Origin: Casuarius casuarius
Lineage: Eukaryota > Chordata > Aves > Casuariiformes > Casuariidae
Direction: 5' to 3'
Length of the DNA stretch: 64,000 nt
Assembly (NCBI GenBank): GCA_003342895.1
Contig: PTFA01000317.1
Location: 160,467-224,466 of the forward strand
Positions 31,891-43,965 of the stretch are shown here, piece after piece; position 1 is the first letter of the stretch; every line of letters begins with the position of its first letter. The translations under genes were made by a program, and so were the position numbers. The notes under the pieces were generated by a model. It did not search any database. It saw only the letters and a program-made list of their open reading frames with translations, and was not told the DNA's origin.

Positions 31891-34100
31891 AGAGCGGGCT
31901 TCTTCTCAGCTCAGCTGACCCCATGTCAGTGGCAGGGCTCTGCGTCACATCCCCACAGGCCTCTTCTCTTCTAGCCACGAGCTTTCTGCTCTTGCTTTTG
32001 CTCTTGGAACGACCACATGTTTTCTTTTTGCCTTTTTCTCTTGCTTTTATTTTTTTCTACAGTGGCACAAGCCACAGCTAGAAAGAGCTCCTGCTCCATG
32101 GAGCTGCTATTCTCTGCTGAGCCCTGCTTTCTAATAACGCCTTGGCCTGTCTCTGCTGTTCCTGCACCAGGGGCGTGAAGTCGTCCTCCCGCTCCAATAA
32201 ACACTGCATCTGTGTTTTCTCCAGGCCTCCTTCGTGTCGAGTCCCAGAGCTTTGTAGCCAGACTGGTGCAGGATCCTCATCCTCTGCAGACTGTGGTTTG
32301 AGCAGAGCGGGACCTTGGCTGGGTTTTGGTGCTTTCTCTCTCACCACGATGACCAGCCAGGACAAGGCTTCACTCTTCTCACAGAGCAGAAGTGGCTGGT
32401 TGTTGTCCCAGCGAGACCCACCAAACCATAGATCCCTGGTCTGGGTATTGATGTTAGGTTAGTAGGACTGGGCTCCACTCCCTTCTTACTAAGACCTGGA
32501 GCAAAGAAAGACTTTCTTTTCCTTCTCATCCACAGCAGAACCGTGTGCCCATTTCTCTGAGACTTCTTGCCCTTCTTGCAAGCCACTGGATTTTCCTCCT
32601 CCCGCTGATGCTTTCACATGGGAGGATGCAGCAAGACTTTGAGGAGCCCTGACTATGCCTGTGACCCAAGGCCTTCAGCATCTCCCTCCATTCATCTGTC
32701 TGCTGGGTCTTCTCTTCTGCTGTCCTGCACTCACCCAGGATCTTAACAACTACTTAAAGGTCTCCTTCCCTTAATCAGCCTTGCAAGGACAAGCACCTTT
32801 TTGCAGTGGGGCGAAACACCAGCCCACTCGCCTCCTCCTCCCTCCACAGCCACAGTCTTGTGTGTTTGGGGTCTCGCTCTGCTCCATGCCTAGCTCTTTC
32901 TGCTCAGCGTGCCCAACGGGGACTCATTTAGATGCAGTAATTGGCAGGACCTCCCTGACTTATCAGCCTGTTCATGTGGGATCGCTATGTACAGGCCCTC
33001 TGCTTCTTGCAGTTCCTTGGCCTCGTCTTCACTGGCGTGAAAACCATACCGCTGAGGGCAGCAGTGTAGATCGAGTTCCTCCTGTGGCTGACTGCAAAGA
33101 CATTTCACAAGAGCTGTGGCCAGGTCCACAAGTACCCCTGGTTCTCCTGGAGAAAGTCCACCCACTGCATGTAAGTTGCCCAGCATTTCCAGTGGTTCTA
33201 CACACGCTTGTGGTCCTGTGTGGCTCCACATGGACCCTTTTCCTGCCCCTGAGAGCAGCTGGTGGCCTCCGGTGTGTCCCAGGAGGATGAGATGCTAGTG
33301 AGTCGGCAGGGCTCTGGCTGCCAAGGAGTGTATCAGGGCAGGGCCCTTGTGCCCATCTCTACCCCGCCGTCACCATGCAACTCCCATGGCAGATGAGTCC
33401 CTGGCCGCTGCCCTCCCAGCCCTCTCCTGGGACAAGGGCTGGGGCTGGCGTTGCTCTGTCTCTGAGCTCAGCCCAGCTGGGCACTGCCGGAGACTCCTCC
33501 AGGGACTGGGAGGATATTTGCACCAGCCTGTCTGTGATGGGAGGTGGAAACCCAGCTGTGAGGTGCTTGCATGGACCGAGAGCATCTGTGTTGTCACAGG
33601 CTGGACCACAGGTGTCTGGAGAGACACTGGGCTCCTGCCTTGACCTTCCCAGCATCCCAGAAGCTCCAGGCCAGGACGGAGAGAGGATGGCTGGGGGCAT
33701 GGTCATGCCTCACTGCTCTGAGGATGCCTCAGATGGTCTTGCAGCATAGGAAGGGATGTCTCCGGCAGGGAGCTGCCCAAACAGGCTTCAGAGCTTCAGA
33801 GGTGGTCTGGGCTTGGCGTAGCTAGCAGCTCCTCTTGGTGTCCGAACGCTGCACGGACGTATCTTGTTCCTCGCTGGCGTTAGCTCAATGAAATGCCTCC
33901 TCACCAGGCTCCCATTGAGAAGAGCCCCCCTTCCCTTCCCCCCCCCTCGCTGAGCTGCCGTGTGAATGAGGAGTTGCCACTACCAGCCCAGTGGTTGCAG
34001 AAGACGAGATTTCATCTCCTCGTCCTTAATTCCTCCAGCCGCTCTGCCAAATCCAGCCTCCATCCCGCCTGCTGCTGGCTGGCTCTCCGGCGCATTCACA
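31891..34100. other. Intergenic; minus-strand open frame at 32890-33231, otherwise no feature
   Basis: Besides the segment at 32081-32458, a minus-strand frame with a true ATG (33229-33231) runs 113 codons to 32890. It contains a charged stretch (ASEDEAKELQEAEG) but no domain I can name. The two frames are not joined by an evident splice pair. No interspersed repeat is recognised. A C run lies at 33932-33940. Confidence 0.3.
32081..32458 (-). other. Peptide-like open segment with downstream AATAAA, possible exon or decayed retrocopy
   Basis: On the minus strand 126 codons are open down to TAG at 32078-32080. The C-terminal half is charged and Gln/Glu-rich, with a coiled-coil-like run (around LEREDDFTPLVQEQQRQ), unlike most translated noncoding DNA here. 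AATAAA lies at 32046-32051, 27 bases past the stop, followed by an A-rich stretch on that strand. A CCACAG acceptor-like site precedes the segment's second half. There is no N-terminal ATG, only an internal one. I recognise no family. Options are a terminal exon, a worn processed pseudogene or chance. Confidence 0.2.
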
Positions 34101-34240
34101 GCCCGCCATACAAAGTCGCTTGGGATTGTTTTGAATTTAAAATCCTATTAGTCTTAAATTAATTGCCTTTTCTTGCAGAGCAGCGGGTTGGAACTGGCAG
34201 GCCTGGCCTGTAATTATTAACTGGGGAAAGGCTTGCGCGG
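34101..34240. promoter_or_regulatory. Candidate homeodomain-rich noncoding element
   Basis: GAATTTAAAATCCTATTAGTC, CTTAAATTAATTGCC and CCTGTAATTATTAACTGG occur within about 90 bases, an AT-rich patch in GC-rich surroundings with repeated TAAT cores. No repeat signature is seen. A regulatory role is inferred. Confidence 0.3.
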
Positions 34241-35880
34241 AGAAAAGCTGCTTCTCTCCTGCTGGGTTTTGCTCTATAGGCCCAGCCCTTCTGTCCTGCT
34301 TTCTTCTGTGGCTTTTATTAACCAGCTCATCTCCTTTTGCTGATCACCCTTTTATCTGGGAGGGATCGGGAAGCTTTGAACCTTGGAATTAAATTCTCCG
34401 CAGAGCCATGACGAAGGGGCAAGTTTTGGTTCATTTCACTCTCGGGGGAAAGTGGGAAAGCCCGAATGGGAACCGAAATGCGTCTGTGAGGGTGTCAAGG
34501 GGTTAATGGAGGAGGGGCTGACTGCAGCACCTGGGGAAATGGTGAGCACTCGTGTCCCCTCTCTGTCCTGTGGGTTGACATCCCTAGGCTGACAGGCATC
34601 AGGACAAACCTGCCTACCGGTGCAGAGAGCACCCAGCTCCCCTGAGTCCTTCTTGCAGGAGATTATTCCCCCAGCTCTGGATCTGCTCCCTCTCTCCTGG
34701 CATAGGAAGCCTTGGATCAGGCGTAAGCCAGGAGGGGCCCCAAAGATTCTCCAAGGACGTGCTTGGGCCGTGACTGCAATCAGCTTGGGCACGATGGCAC
34801 ACCAATTTTAAGATGAGAATGGAGATGCTCAGGAGATCTCCTGACTCCAAGACCGGATGTTTTGTGTGAATTGGCACATATCAGGATGAAGACGGTTTGC
34901 AGACCTGGATCAGGGACTGGTGAAGCTGCTGAAGGGCCTCCTGACCTGCGAGCTGCCTCTCTCCCAAGCACCCAGCTGTGCTTGCAAGCTCGGTGCTGCT
35001 CCGAGGTGCAGTGACGGTGCTGAGCCCCGGGAAGCCAGGCAGGATGCTTCATGCACTGCACCTTGTCACCGCTTGGGACAGCAGCACGGTCCCACGTAAG
35101 CGAGGGGCAGGAGGGGCCCTCGCCCTGGGGTGCTGGTACAAGAACAGGCTGTGCCATGGGAGGACACTTCCTGCCCGGGCAGCAGCGTTGCTGGTCACAT
35201 TAACAAGCTGCTTTGGCTCTTTTCCCTTTCGGGTGGAGCTGAGGGCTCGCTGTGCCAGATCCCATTCCCAGCAGCCCTGCCTGCTTGTGCCCAGCTGCTG
35301 CCAATCTCCCTGAACCCATTTGAGGAGTGGGAAGGCTAGTGATGGCCTGGCTCTGCTCTGCATGTGGATCTGGCTCAGCAGGTCCCTGGTGTCCTCGTGG
35401 ATCTTGTGCCAGGGCTTTGCTGGCTCACTCCAGCCCCCCAGCCAGGAGAAAGCAGAATCCAATATTTTACCATCTCTTCAAGGAGGCTGGGACTCTCTCA
35501 GAGGACCCACTCACATTTTAAGTCTGAGCCACTGGCTGGAGCAATATCCATCAGCAGGTACCGTGCACAAGCCCTGGATCCCCTCCATCCCCATCCCCAG
35601 ACAGTGCGCTGGGAGGAGAGCAGTCCTGGGAGCAGGACAGCAGTCTGGGCTTCTCCAGGATTTTTGATTCCCGGTGACAAATCTCTCGTCAAGTCTGTGC
35701 ATGACTGAAATTCATCTTGGCTTGTGGGAGCTCTGCGAGCCCAGCCAGGGAGGAAGGGAGGGGAGGCCGGGCAGCGCGCAGCAGTTCAGCTCGCCCAGCC
35801 TGCTGGCGGATTAGGCAGAAACAGCTCTCGCCACGACGGCTCATGGGCAGGGTGAAACAGGAACTCCGGCTTCACAGACA
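34241..35880. other. Intergenic, no recognisable feature
   Basis: Unique GC-rich sequence with no recognised exon, repeat or RNA gene. Mild CpG enrichment occurs at 35755-35850. Confidence 0.4.
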
Positions 35881-36060
35881 GAGTTATTTTGGTAGCTGTG
35901 TGCAAACCCCCCCGTTGGAAAATGTGACACGCTTCTTATCCCCTTGAATTTGCTCACAAAACACTAATTAAGGCATGTAATGAAGACAGCAGCATCCATT
36001 AATAAAGAATCATTATGGGGCCGGATTAGTGAGCTTATCGGAAACAGGTGGAAGTGAGCT
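35881..36060. promoter_or_regulatory. Candidate conserved noncoding element
   Basis: ACACTAATTAAGGCATGTAATGA (in pieces) and CCATTAATAAAGAATCATTATGGG (35997-36019) place several TAAT/ATTA cores and an ATTATGG-type word in about 60 bases, followed by GGATTAGTGAGC (an OTX/CRX-type GGATTA). The block is a sharp AT-rich island. Enhancer identity is inferred. Confidence 0.35.
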
Positions 36061-39000
36061 GAGAGTCTGCTCTGGGCGGCATGTGCGAGCCGAGGCTTTC
36101 CCAGCCCTCCAGGACAGCGCGAGGAGGCTCCGTGGGATGCACCCCCCCAGCCCTCCCCTGAGGGGTCTGGGCCACCCCACCCACCGCAGGTAGGGCACTG
36201 GACCCTGGCGGGTGTTTTTGAGTTTGACCCTTTCTGCTCGTCCTGTTCTTGCATTTTGCTTTGTGCCAGCCTGGCTCTGTCTCCAGTTTGTGGGTCCTGT
36301 TGAGTTCCTGGTCTCAGCGGGACTTGGGGGCATCCGCTTGGCTTGGGGCTGAGAAAGTGGAGGTAGACCCCATGCCTGTCACAGCATCATGTCCCCACCT
36401 GTCTGCTCCTCATGCCCCGTGTTCCCTGTGCCCCACACATGGGGCAGCTGGCGGGGGGGGGTCACAGTCTCTGCAGCCCCTCTGGGCTGGATTTAGGCTG
36501 CGAAGGGGCTCAGCCTGGTGATTTGAAGGTGTGTTGCTCACAGCTGTTTCTCAGCAGTTCAGCAAAGGCCAGTGATGAAGAAAGGTCTGGGTTGTCCGTG
36601 GCCTTGGGAGCTTCACTCAGGAGATATTCCAGTGCCACCCTGCACCCCAGGTTTACACGCAGGGCCTGTCTGCCCTCATGGGCATGGGGGATGTGGCAGC
36701 CCCGTTCCCTGCCACCAACTCCTGTCATCTCCTCTGCCACCAGTGGCTGTTGTGTAGGCTCAGGGGACCCATCGGTCACCTCTAGTACTTTGTCAACCAG
36801 ATGGTCCCACCCTGCCTTTGACTGTCTCCAGCTTTAACTCTGGGGTCCCAGTCCACCCACACAATTCTCCCCCTTTCCCCAGCTATGTGCCCAGTTCTCC
36901 TAGGTCTGCCCATCCCATCACCTCGGCATCCTTCCACATCCTCTTCCTCGCCACATGGCAACAGGCCTCTGTTTCCCACAGGGTTCAAACCCAGCTGGGA
37001 TGGTCCTGGCTGTGTGGCCCAATCTCCTGCCCCGTGGATGGCTGCACCTGGGCTGGAGGTCAAGCGAGCCCTTGGAAAGAGGGTGATGAGCCTTCACTTA
37101 GGGGCTGCCCGTGCAGGGGAAGGCTGTGCCTTTCCAGTCCCCTCTGTGGGTGGAAAAAGGGCCTCTCTCGCAAACATCTCCATGCTGCTGCTCTGAGCAT
37201 CCTCCCGCTGCACTGGTGGAGCTTCTTCAGCATTGCCTGGGCTGCAGGGGGACCTGGCGGGAGGCTGGGGGGGGGGTCCCTTGTGGGGGTCTCGGGAGGA
37301 AAGCGGAGCAGCAGGTGTTTTTTCTCGCTCAGGGCACGATGCCCCGTGAAGAGTGGAGGAAGGTGTGAGCCAGCAGTTTGGCCTCATGGAAACGGAAACC
37401 GGAGAGGGGAGATTTATCCACGGGCATTATGTGTGGTCTCTACAGAAAGCTGGTAACGCAGAGAGGTCATGCGTTTAGCAGAAGGGATGTTTGGCTGGTG
37501 GCTGGGGAATATTTCACGTATTCTGTATTTTTTATACCTGTTACCATGGCACAGTCTAAAGCAGTTGGGTCTAGGCAGCCCTCCTGCACCCGTGGTGCTG
37601 GCCCCAGAAGAGCATCGCTTACTCTAAAACAGGCCTATGCAGGTGCAGGAGGTACCTGCCCCATAGGAAGAGCTTGAGAAAGCCCAAGGCAGGAGACAGC
37701 AACAGCTCAGTGGTGCTACTCTTTTTTGGGAAGGGTTTTCCTTCCCAGTGAGCAACACTAACATCCTTCCCAAAAGGACCTGCTGAAGCTCTCCCCCTCA
37801 TCCCAGCCTGGCAGGGCTGGAGCAAAGATATTCTTCGCCTTGCATTTATTTCCATGTCTCCAGAAGAAAAGCAAAATCTTCACTCTTTTTGTTTTGGTGC
37901 GTGTTTATCCCTGCCGGGAAAGCCGTGGCTGGTTGGCAGAACGTTCCAGGGAACTGATTTCATGGCAGATCTCATAGCAGTGGCTATCTCCCAGCTTGGC
38001 CTCTCCGGGGACACGTTCCCATCGGCCGTGCCGTGGCCGGGATGTTCAAAGGAGCTTGTACTCCCACTGCATTCCAGTGCCTGCGAATCCGGGAATCGGA
38101 CGCGCGGCTTCAGCCGACTGGCGCGGGGCTGCGCAGTCGCGAGGCACCAGCAGGAAAAGAGGAAACGCTTGCTGTTTTCTTCCTGCACATCTTCACTGCA
38201 GTGCTTTCTGAAAAGTTTTCCCTGGATGAGAGCGGATGTCTCGACTCAGCCTGGGGCACAGCATCCTCCCTCGTTCCTTTCCGTGGGATCTGGTCTTTGG
38301 AGCACGAGCTGACGCGCTCCACCAGTTTGGTTATTTCTGAAGCGCGAGGCCTAGAAAGCCGAGACCTTTCGTTTCTTGCAGTCAGAGGGAATTGCAGAGC
38401 CAGTTGCTGGAGTCCAGAGCTTGGCCGCTCTCTCTGTGGCTCTGGTGGCCCGAACCCAGCACGTAAATCTCCGCTTCTCCACGTGCCTGTGCGCTGGGCA
38501 GGGGTAGAACTGCTGGACAGAGACCCAGCCTTTCAGTGGGGCTCCTGCGCGAGCTTCTCCCTCCTGGTTTACAAGCTCCTCCTTGGAAAGGAGAGAGCTG
38601 AGATCCTGGCTGAACTTTCCCCAGCAGCAGAGACGTCAGAAGAGCGGGAACCCCTGTGATTTACTGCCTTGCTTTGCTCTCTCCTGGTGGATTTTCCTTT
38701 CTCCCTTTTGTTTGTTGTTTTACTCCTCTCCTGTCTGCTCGTGGTTTGTGGTTTCCCCCCGGCGTAACCTGAGTAGATTATGTGTTTATCTGCGATTACG
38801 TGACACGTTTTGGCTGCCTCATTTGTTTCTGAGGTTATTTGTGGAGCCTCAGCCCTGGCCAGCCCGGGCACATCGGGGTCCCCCTGCACAGCATCCCGGC
38901 AGGACACACAAGGGTTACGGTGCCTCGTTTCACCCGGAGCAGCCTGTCCCATCCCCGAGCATCTGTGCCGTGGGAAGGCAGAGCTATCCCGCTGCTGCCC

Positions 39001-39950
39001 AGGCCGGCAGAGGAAGGTTATGTAGAGCCCAGATCCCCCATGCACTTCAAGGCTTCCCCCGTCGTGTCGTGCAGTCCCCGTGCAACCTCCTCCTCCGACC
39101 GGCTCTGGCCCTCTCTCCTCCGAAAGACCCGTCCCGCTCAGCCCCAAAATGGACTATTGTCCTCTCCCACCCTCCGGCCCTTGATCTTCCTGCCAAGCGA
39201 GGCTGGCCGGCCCACCCGGGCGGGCAGCTGGCTGACAGCTCTCAGCTGTGGGCTGCCCGGCTGTCGGTGCCTGTGACCGACTCGCGCCGCCGGCAGCCCT
39301 GCAGCCTCCTTGGTTGGGACGTGGGGGCTGTTCGCTGCTGCTGCAGCCCCGGCGCGAGGGCAGTGAGGACGGCTTGGAAAGCTCCCACTTTCCTGCTGAA
39401 CATTTCCTGCAGCGTCTCACCTTCCTCGTTGCAATCCATGCCCTGTGTCATACCCCTGCGGGGATGATTTATTTTCTTTGCAGCAGGCTTTTAGGTGCTT
39501 GTGGGCTGTCTTCGTATCAACAAACGCAGGGCTGGCCCATGCGCCGGCTGCGTGAACGCTGGCCGCAGGCTCTTCCGATCCGCCTGTCCGAGAGGCCTCT
39601 CCGAGGAGCACACTTCTGCCCAAGCAGGCACGCTGCGGCATCCTGTGTGACACCAGCAGGGACAAAGTGCTGACAGAAAGGTGTGTGGAAGTTAAGAACA
39701 GAGGAAGAAAGTCACTCTCTGGGATTCGGGCTGCCAGGAGCTCAGCAGCATGGAGCACTCGGATAGCTGCTTCACCCAGCAGCCAGCTTGCCCACCGCCC
39801 TCTGAAACCATCCCGTCTCCACCCTCCAAAGGCACGGCTGGGCAACGCGCTGACCAGCGCTATGCCTGGCCAAAATCACAGGCCTATTTTCTGGAGAAAC
39901 CTCTATTTTTTTCTATTTGGGAGCATGAGGTGAAGATGTCCTGGGTTGCT
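36061..39950. other. Intergenic, no supported gene; CpG-enriched patch 38.9-39.4 kb
   Basis: GC-rich unique sequence. G runs occur at 36452-36460 and 37267-37276. A partial X-box-like word GTTACCATGGCAC is at 37540-37552. CpG is moderately raised at 38870-39380. The 294-codon plus-strand frame at 38583-39467 is the longest in the window outside the gap region but has no recognisable domain, and its composition follows GC-rich noncoding DNA. Confidence 0.4.
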
Positions 39951-40835
39951 GTGACCTAGATGAGGGGAGGAAATGCAACCTCAGCAAGTTTGTGGGTGAA
40001 ACCAAGTTAAGGGAAGTGGTCAATATGCTGGATGCCAGAGCTGCTATTCAGGGGGATCACAGCATTCTGGAGAAATGGGTTGGCAGAAAACTCAAGAGGT
40101 TCAGGGCAAATGCAAATGCTGGTATCTGGGATGGAATAACCCCAGGCAATAGGGGAGGCTGGGGCCAAATGGCAGAAGAAGACCCCAGGTCCTGAATATG
40201 AGTCAGCAATGCAACCTTGCAGCCTTGAAGGCAAACAGCATGCCGGGCTGCGTTGGGAAGTGTGCAGCCAGCAGGATCTTGAGAAGGAATTATTACCTCC
40301 TGTGTGGCACTGGTGAGGTCACATCTGGATACCGTGCCAAGTTTTGGGCTCCTCTATAAAAGAAATGTGCCTACAGGCTGGAAGGAGTCCAACCGAGGGC
40401 CACAGGGATGGCTGGGGGCTGGAACACGTGATGTGTGAGGAGAGGCAGAAGGAACCAGGTTTGCTAGGCAGGGATAAGAGGAGACCAAGGGGGATCCAAC
40501 TGCATCTGCCACTACCTAAAGATGTCTGTAGAGAAGGCAGAGCCAACTCAGGTGCACAGAGAAAGGACAGTAGCAGCTGTCATGTTGCACCTTGAGAAAT
40601 TTTGATAGGGCATAAGGACAAATTTCATCCTGAGAGAGGCCAAGCACTGAAAGACAGGCCCAGAGAGGCTGTGGCCAAAAATCTCCATCCTCGGAGATTT
40701 TCAGCACTCAACCAGAGAAGGTGCTGAGCATGCTGATATAAATTCAAATTTAGCCCCACTTTGAGCAGAGGGTTGGACGAGAGACCTCCAGAGGGCTCTT
40801 CTGACCTACATTTTTGTACAATATTGTAGTTTATC
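39950..40835 (+). mobile_element. CR1 LINE, 3' portion, decayed
   Basis: The block follows the 3' end of avian CR1 elements for almost 900 bases. Recognisable landmarks in order are: AACCTCAGCAAGTTTGTGGG, GCTGCTATTCAGGGGGATC, the gap corresponding to the rare-base ACCATG segment at GAATATGAGTCAGCAATGCA, GTGAGGTCACATCTGG, GAGTCCAACCGAGGGCCAC, GGGATAAGAGGAGACC, and the terminal GGTTGGACGAGAGACCTCC with TTCTGACCTACATTTTTG. The reverse transcriptase region is absent (5' truncation is normal for CR1). Many substitutions and indels mark it as old and inactive. The orientation is plus and no clear target duplication is seen. Confidence 0.9.
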
Positions 40836-43800
40836 ATGGAAAATGATTTGCAAATTGCTTCTGCTGAGTGTTCTTCACTTGTACACATGCTGCCTTGCAA
40901 ATCACAAGCAATTCAGCTACAGATGTAACCTGCAGTTTATGCATCTGTAATTACTCAGTGCAATTCCAAACTGTGCATTAAATTAAATATATCAAGACGG
41001 GGAAAATGGACTGGAGCTAAAACTCCTTTGCATGGGTGAGGTTCTCCAGCAGCTGGGAGCGTGTGTAGGGGGACAGGAAGCGGAATTATGCCTCATCTTT
41101 GTATAAGATGGGATCTTATAGATCCTATAGCCTTCCTGTGATATACATAGCAATAACAAACCTGGGCTGATTCACTGCTTAGGCCATGGCAGGCAATTGT
41201 GCACGTTTTCCCCAGACTGCTCAAGTCATGACTGGCTCTTCAGGTGTTATTGACTATTCCTCCATCTCTGCAAATGTTGATCTGTCACACGGAAAACTCC
41301 TCTTAAATGCCATATGGTGGCAGTAGGATGGTGTCAGGCTGCTAAACTCAAGGAAGGACCAGCCGTGCCTCAGTCTTTGCTGTCCGACTGCCTCTGCTGC
41401 ACTTTAACATTTCTATTCTTTACCTTCAGGTTCCAGCCAAACCACCAAAGTGCTGGCCAAGGTGCCGGGAGGAGGCCGGGCCGGAGGTGGGGTGAGACGC
41501 CCCTGCTCTCTCTTGGGTGGCAGGACAAATGCTGGACTGCGCATCCTGGCCTCTGAGGAAACAGGGAAACAACCCTTTGGTAGGAAGAGAGTGAAATCCC
41601 TTGAAATCTGCTGTGTTTTCTGCATTTCCTTCAAGGTATGATTGATTGCATTTGGCTCTTACACAGCTACACTAAGAGAAAAGGAAGGGTTGAGGGGATC
41701 TTCTCCATCCTTGAGGGCACAGGCCAGCTGTGCTTTGAGTCCCTTCTCCCCACACTGCCCTCCGTGTCCCCACATGTCCTACTCCCTGTCCTACTCTTAC
41801 CTCCAGCTGTGCTCTCCAAAGACCATAAATTCAGATTGAGGTTCCCCATCGTGATGCTTTCCCTGGGTACCCCATCACACCTGGTCTCTTGGGCTCTTTA
41901 GGAACAACTGCCCGCTCTCCTTTCATTCCTGAGATTTGAGAGCCTTCTTTATTGCTGTGCCTGGCACAGCCAGCAGGCTCCAAACTCTCCTGACCCCCGG
42001 GGGCACCAGTGTCTTTAACCCTGGGCCTGGGTCACGCTGCAAGCCCAGACAGCCAAGGTGCCTGTGCCTGGGAGAGCCCACCACGACCCCGCTGCAGAGG
42101 AGCAGATAGCGTGGCTGGAAGTGGGTGCGCATGGAGACAGCCCTAAACCTCTCCAGAGACCCATGTGTCATTCCCCATTATAGCATCCGTATGATAAGAC
42201 TTGCAGATGCTCCTGTTATAGCCACCCACCTTCTGGCACTGCCCCCTCCCGCTGCCTGGCTCCCTGGGGCCACGGGGACTGGGGAGCGGCACGCAGGACC
42301 ACACAGCTGAGCCTGGAATAGGGATGAAAGATTTCCTTATCCCAGCTCTGGGCTGGAATGAAGGAACTGCTGGTTTCAGCCTGTGAAAGGGATGATTAGT
42401 TGCACAGTCCTGTTTACCTGCTCCTGGAGCTCTTGCACCCCTTTTATGAAAAATATCCTCAGAGCTTCCATGTAACCAGCTCCCAGAGATGAATGCAAGT
42501 AGCAGTCGGGGAGAAATCTCCGGATAAAGACCAGATGGCTTCTTCTGAGCCATATGTAACTGCTTTCTTGCCTCTGCAGGGCCCTTGGCCTCTCAGAGCT
42601 GACCTGGGGCTGGTGGTGGACACAGAGCTGGTTTGGGCTATTCCCAGGTGAACAGCTACAGCCACTTCATTCCAGGTCTTGAGCAAGCACCTCCAAAACA
42701 GCAGGATGGCTCCTGTCCTCAGCTAAATAAGAGCAGGAATTGGGCTCCAGGCACAGAGAGGTTTCTCTCTTCCACGGGCTGAGCACCCCATATCTACCCC
42801 AGGTTGCAGTACATCCATTATTAAATGCTGCCAGACAAGGAATATGGGAAACGTGGAGAAGGCAGTGTGGGGCTGAGTGTTTGGTATCACTCTCCCTTTG
42901 GTAAAGCTGCTACATAAATCCCCTGTAGGCAACACATAAGTCAGGGTAGGAACATTTGCAATTTAGAGGCTGTCTCCACAGGCTTGTCTTTGAGTGGATG
43001 GGCCTGGAGTAGCCCAGATTTGCATGCAAACCCATCCGGACAGACTCATGTTCACAGCCCACCTCCTCACCAGCTGTCTCCATAGGGACTGCTGACACAC
43101 CTATCTCACGGCTGCTATAAAATATCCTGAAATCACAAGCCAATAGAAAGACATGAGTCTTGCATGTTGTTGCAGTACATGTTGCTTTACCTTGGATGTG
43201 ACGCTGTGTTTCCCTTGTCTGTACTTTCCGGCCTAAGCAGGGTCCAGGGGCCAGACAGAGTGACTCCGAGACACATTTGCACAGTGTCCCATGCCACAGG
43301 CCTTCTGCAAATGACAGTGGCTGTAAATGAGTAATGTGAATATTTAGCTTAAAACACAGTGGGAACAAGGAAGTGGCACGCAGGAAGGGCTGGCAGCAAA
43401 GACATAACAAGGGCATGGAAAGACAGGCGGCATGTGAGGGTAAAAATGCCTGAATCCTGCTAAATCTTGCCTTTTCGCCTGGAAATACAGGCTGCAGACC
43501 CAAAGAGATGGCTGGCAGGGCCTTAGACAAGGGAGGGCAGCCCTGGGATGGGACAAGGACTACTCAGGGATTTGCAATGTCTCAGCATGATGGTGCAGAG
43601 GGGTTTATCCCAGAAACACTTTCCCTGCTCAGGTTTTTCTTTGCTTCCCTGTGGGTCAGGTCTTGTCGCCGTGCCGTGCTCTGCAACCCAGCCCGCGTGC
43701 TCCTGGGGGCAATGGATGAAGTATTTATTGGTGTCCAACCCACTCAGCCCGACTACGTACCATTTCTTGACTTGGATACGAGCGGCACCCAGAATAAATC

Positions 43801-43850
43801 ATCTCAGCTCCATGTCAAACTCGGTCCTGAGGCTGCTGTCAAAACCTGGC
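40836..43850. other. Intergenic, no recognisable feature
   Basis: Unique sequence, AT-rich just right of the CR1 element (40.84-41.2 kb, including a TTAAATTAAATATATC word) and GC-richer after 41.3 kb. No exon or RNA gene is recognised. Confidence 0.4.
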
Positions 43851-43965
43851 TGGGGCTGCAAAGAGCAACCGCACTGTGTATTGAAATCGTCTTAAGTTGT
43901 TCCCAGTGAAAGGTGCTGGGCTAATTCAATTAAAGGCCTAGCGCAGATGGATTTAGGAGATGGGG
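43851..43965. promoter_or_regulatory. Small candidate noncoding element
   Basis: TGTATTGAAATCGTCTTAAG and GGGCTAATTCAATTAAAGG form an AT-rich patch with homeodomain-like cores in otherwise GC-rich DNA. It is short and weakly supported. Confidence 0.2.

Noticed and set aside
38583..39467. 294-codon plus-strand open frame
   Set aside because: It lies in GC-rich, CpG-enriched DNA where stop codons are rare, has no recognisable domain and its Cys/Pro/Ser/Arg-biased composition is that of translated noncoding sequence.
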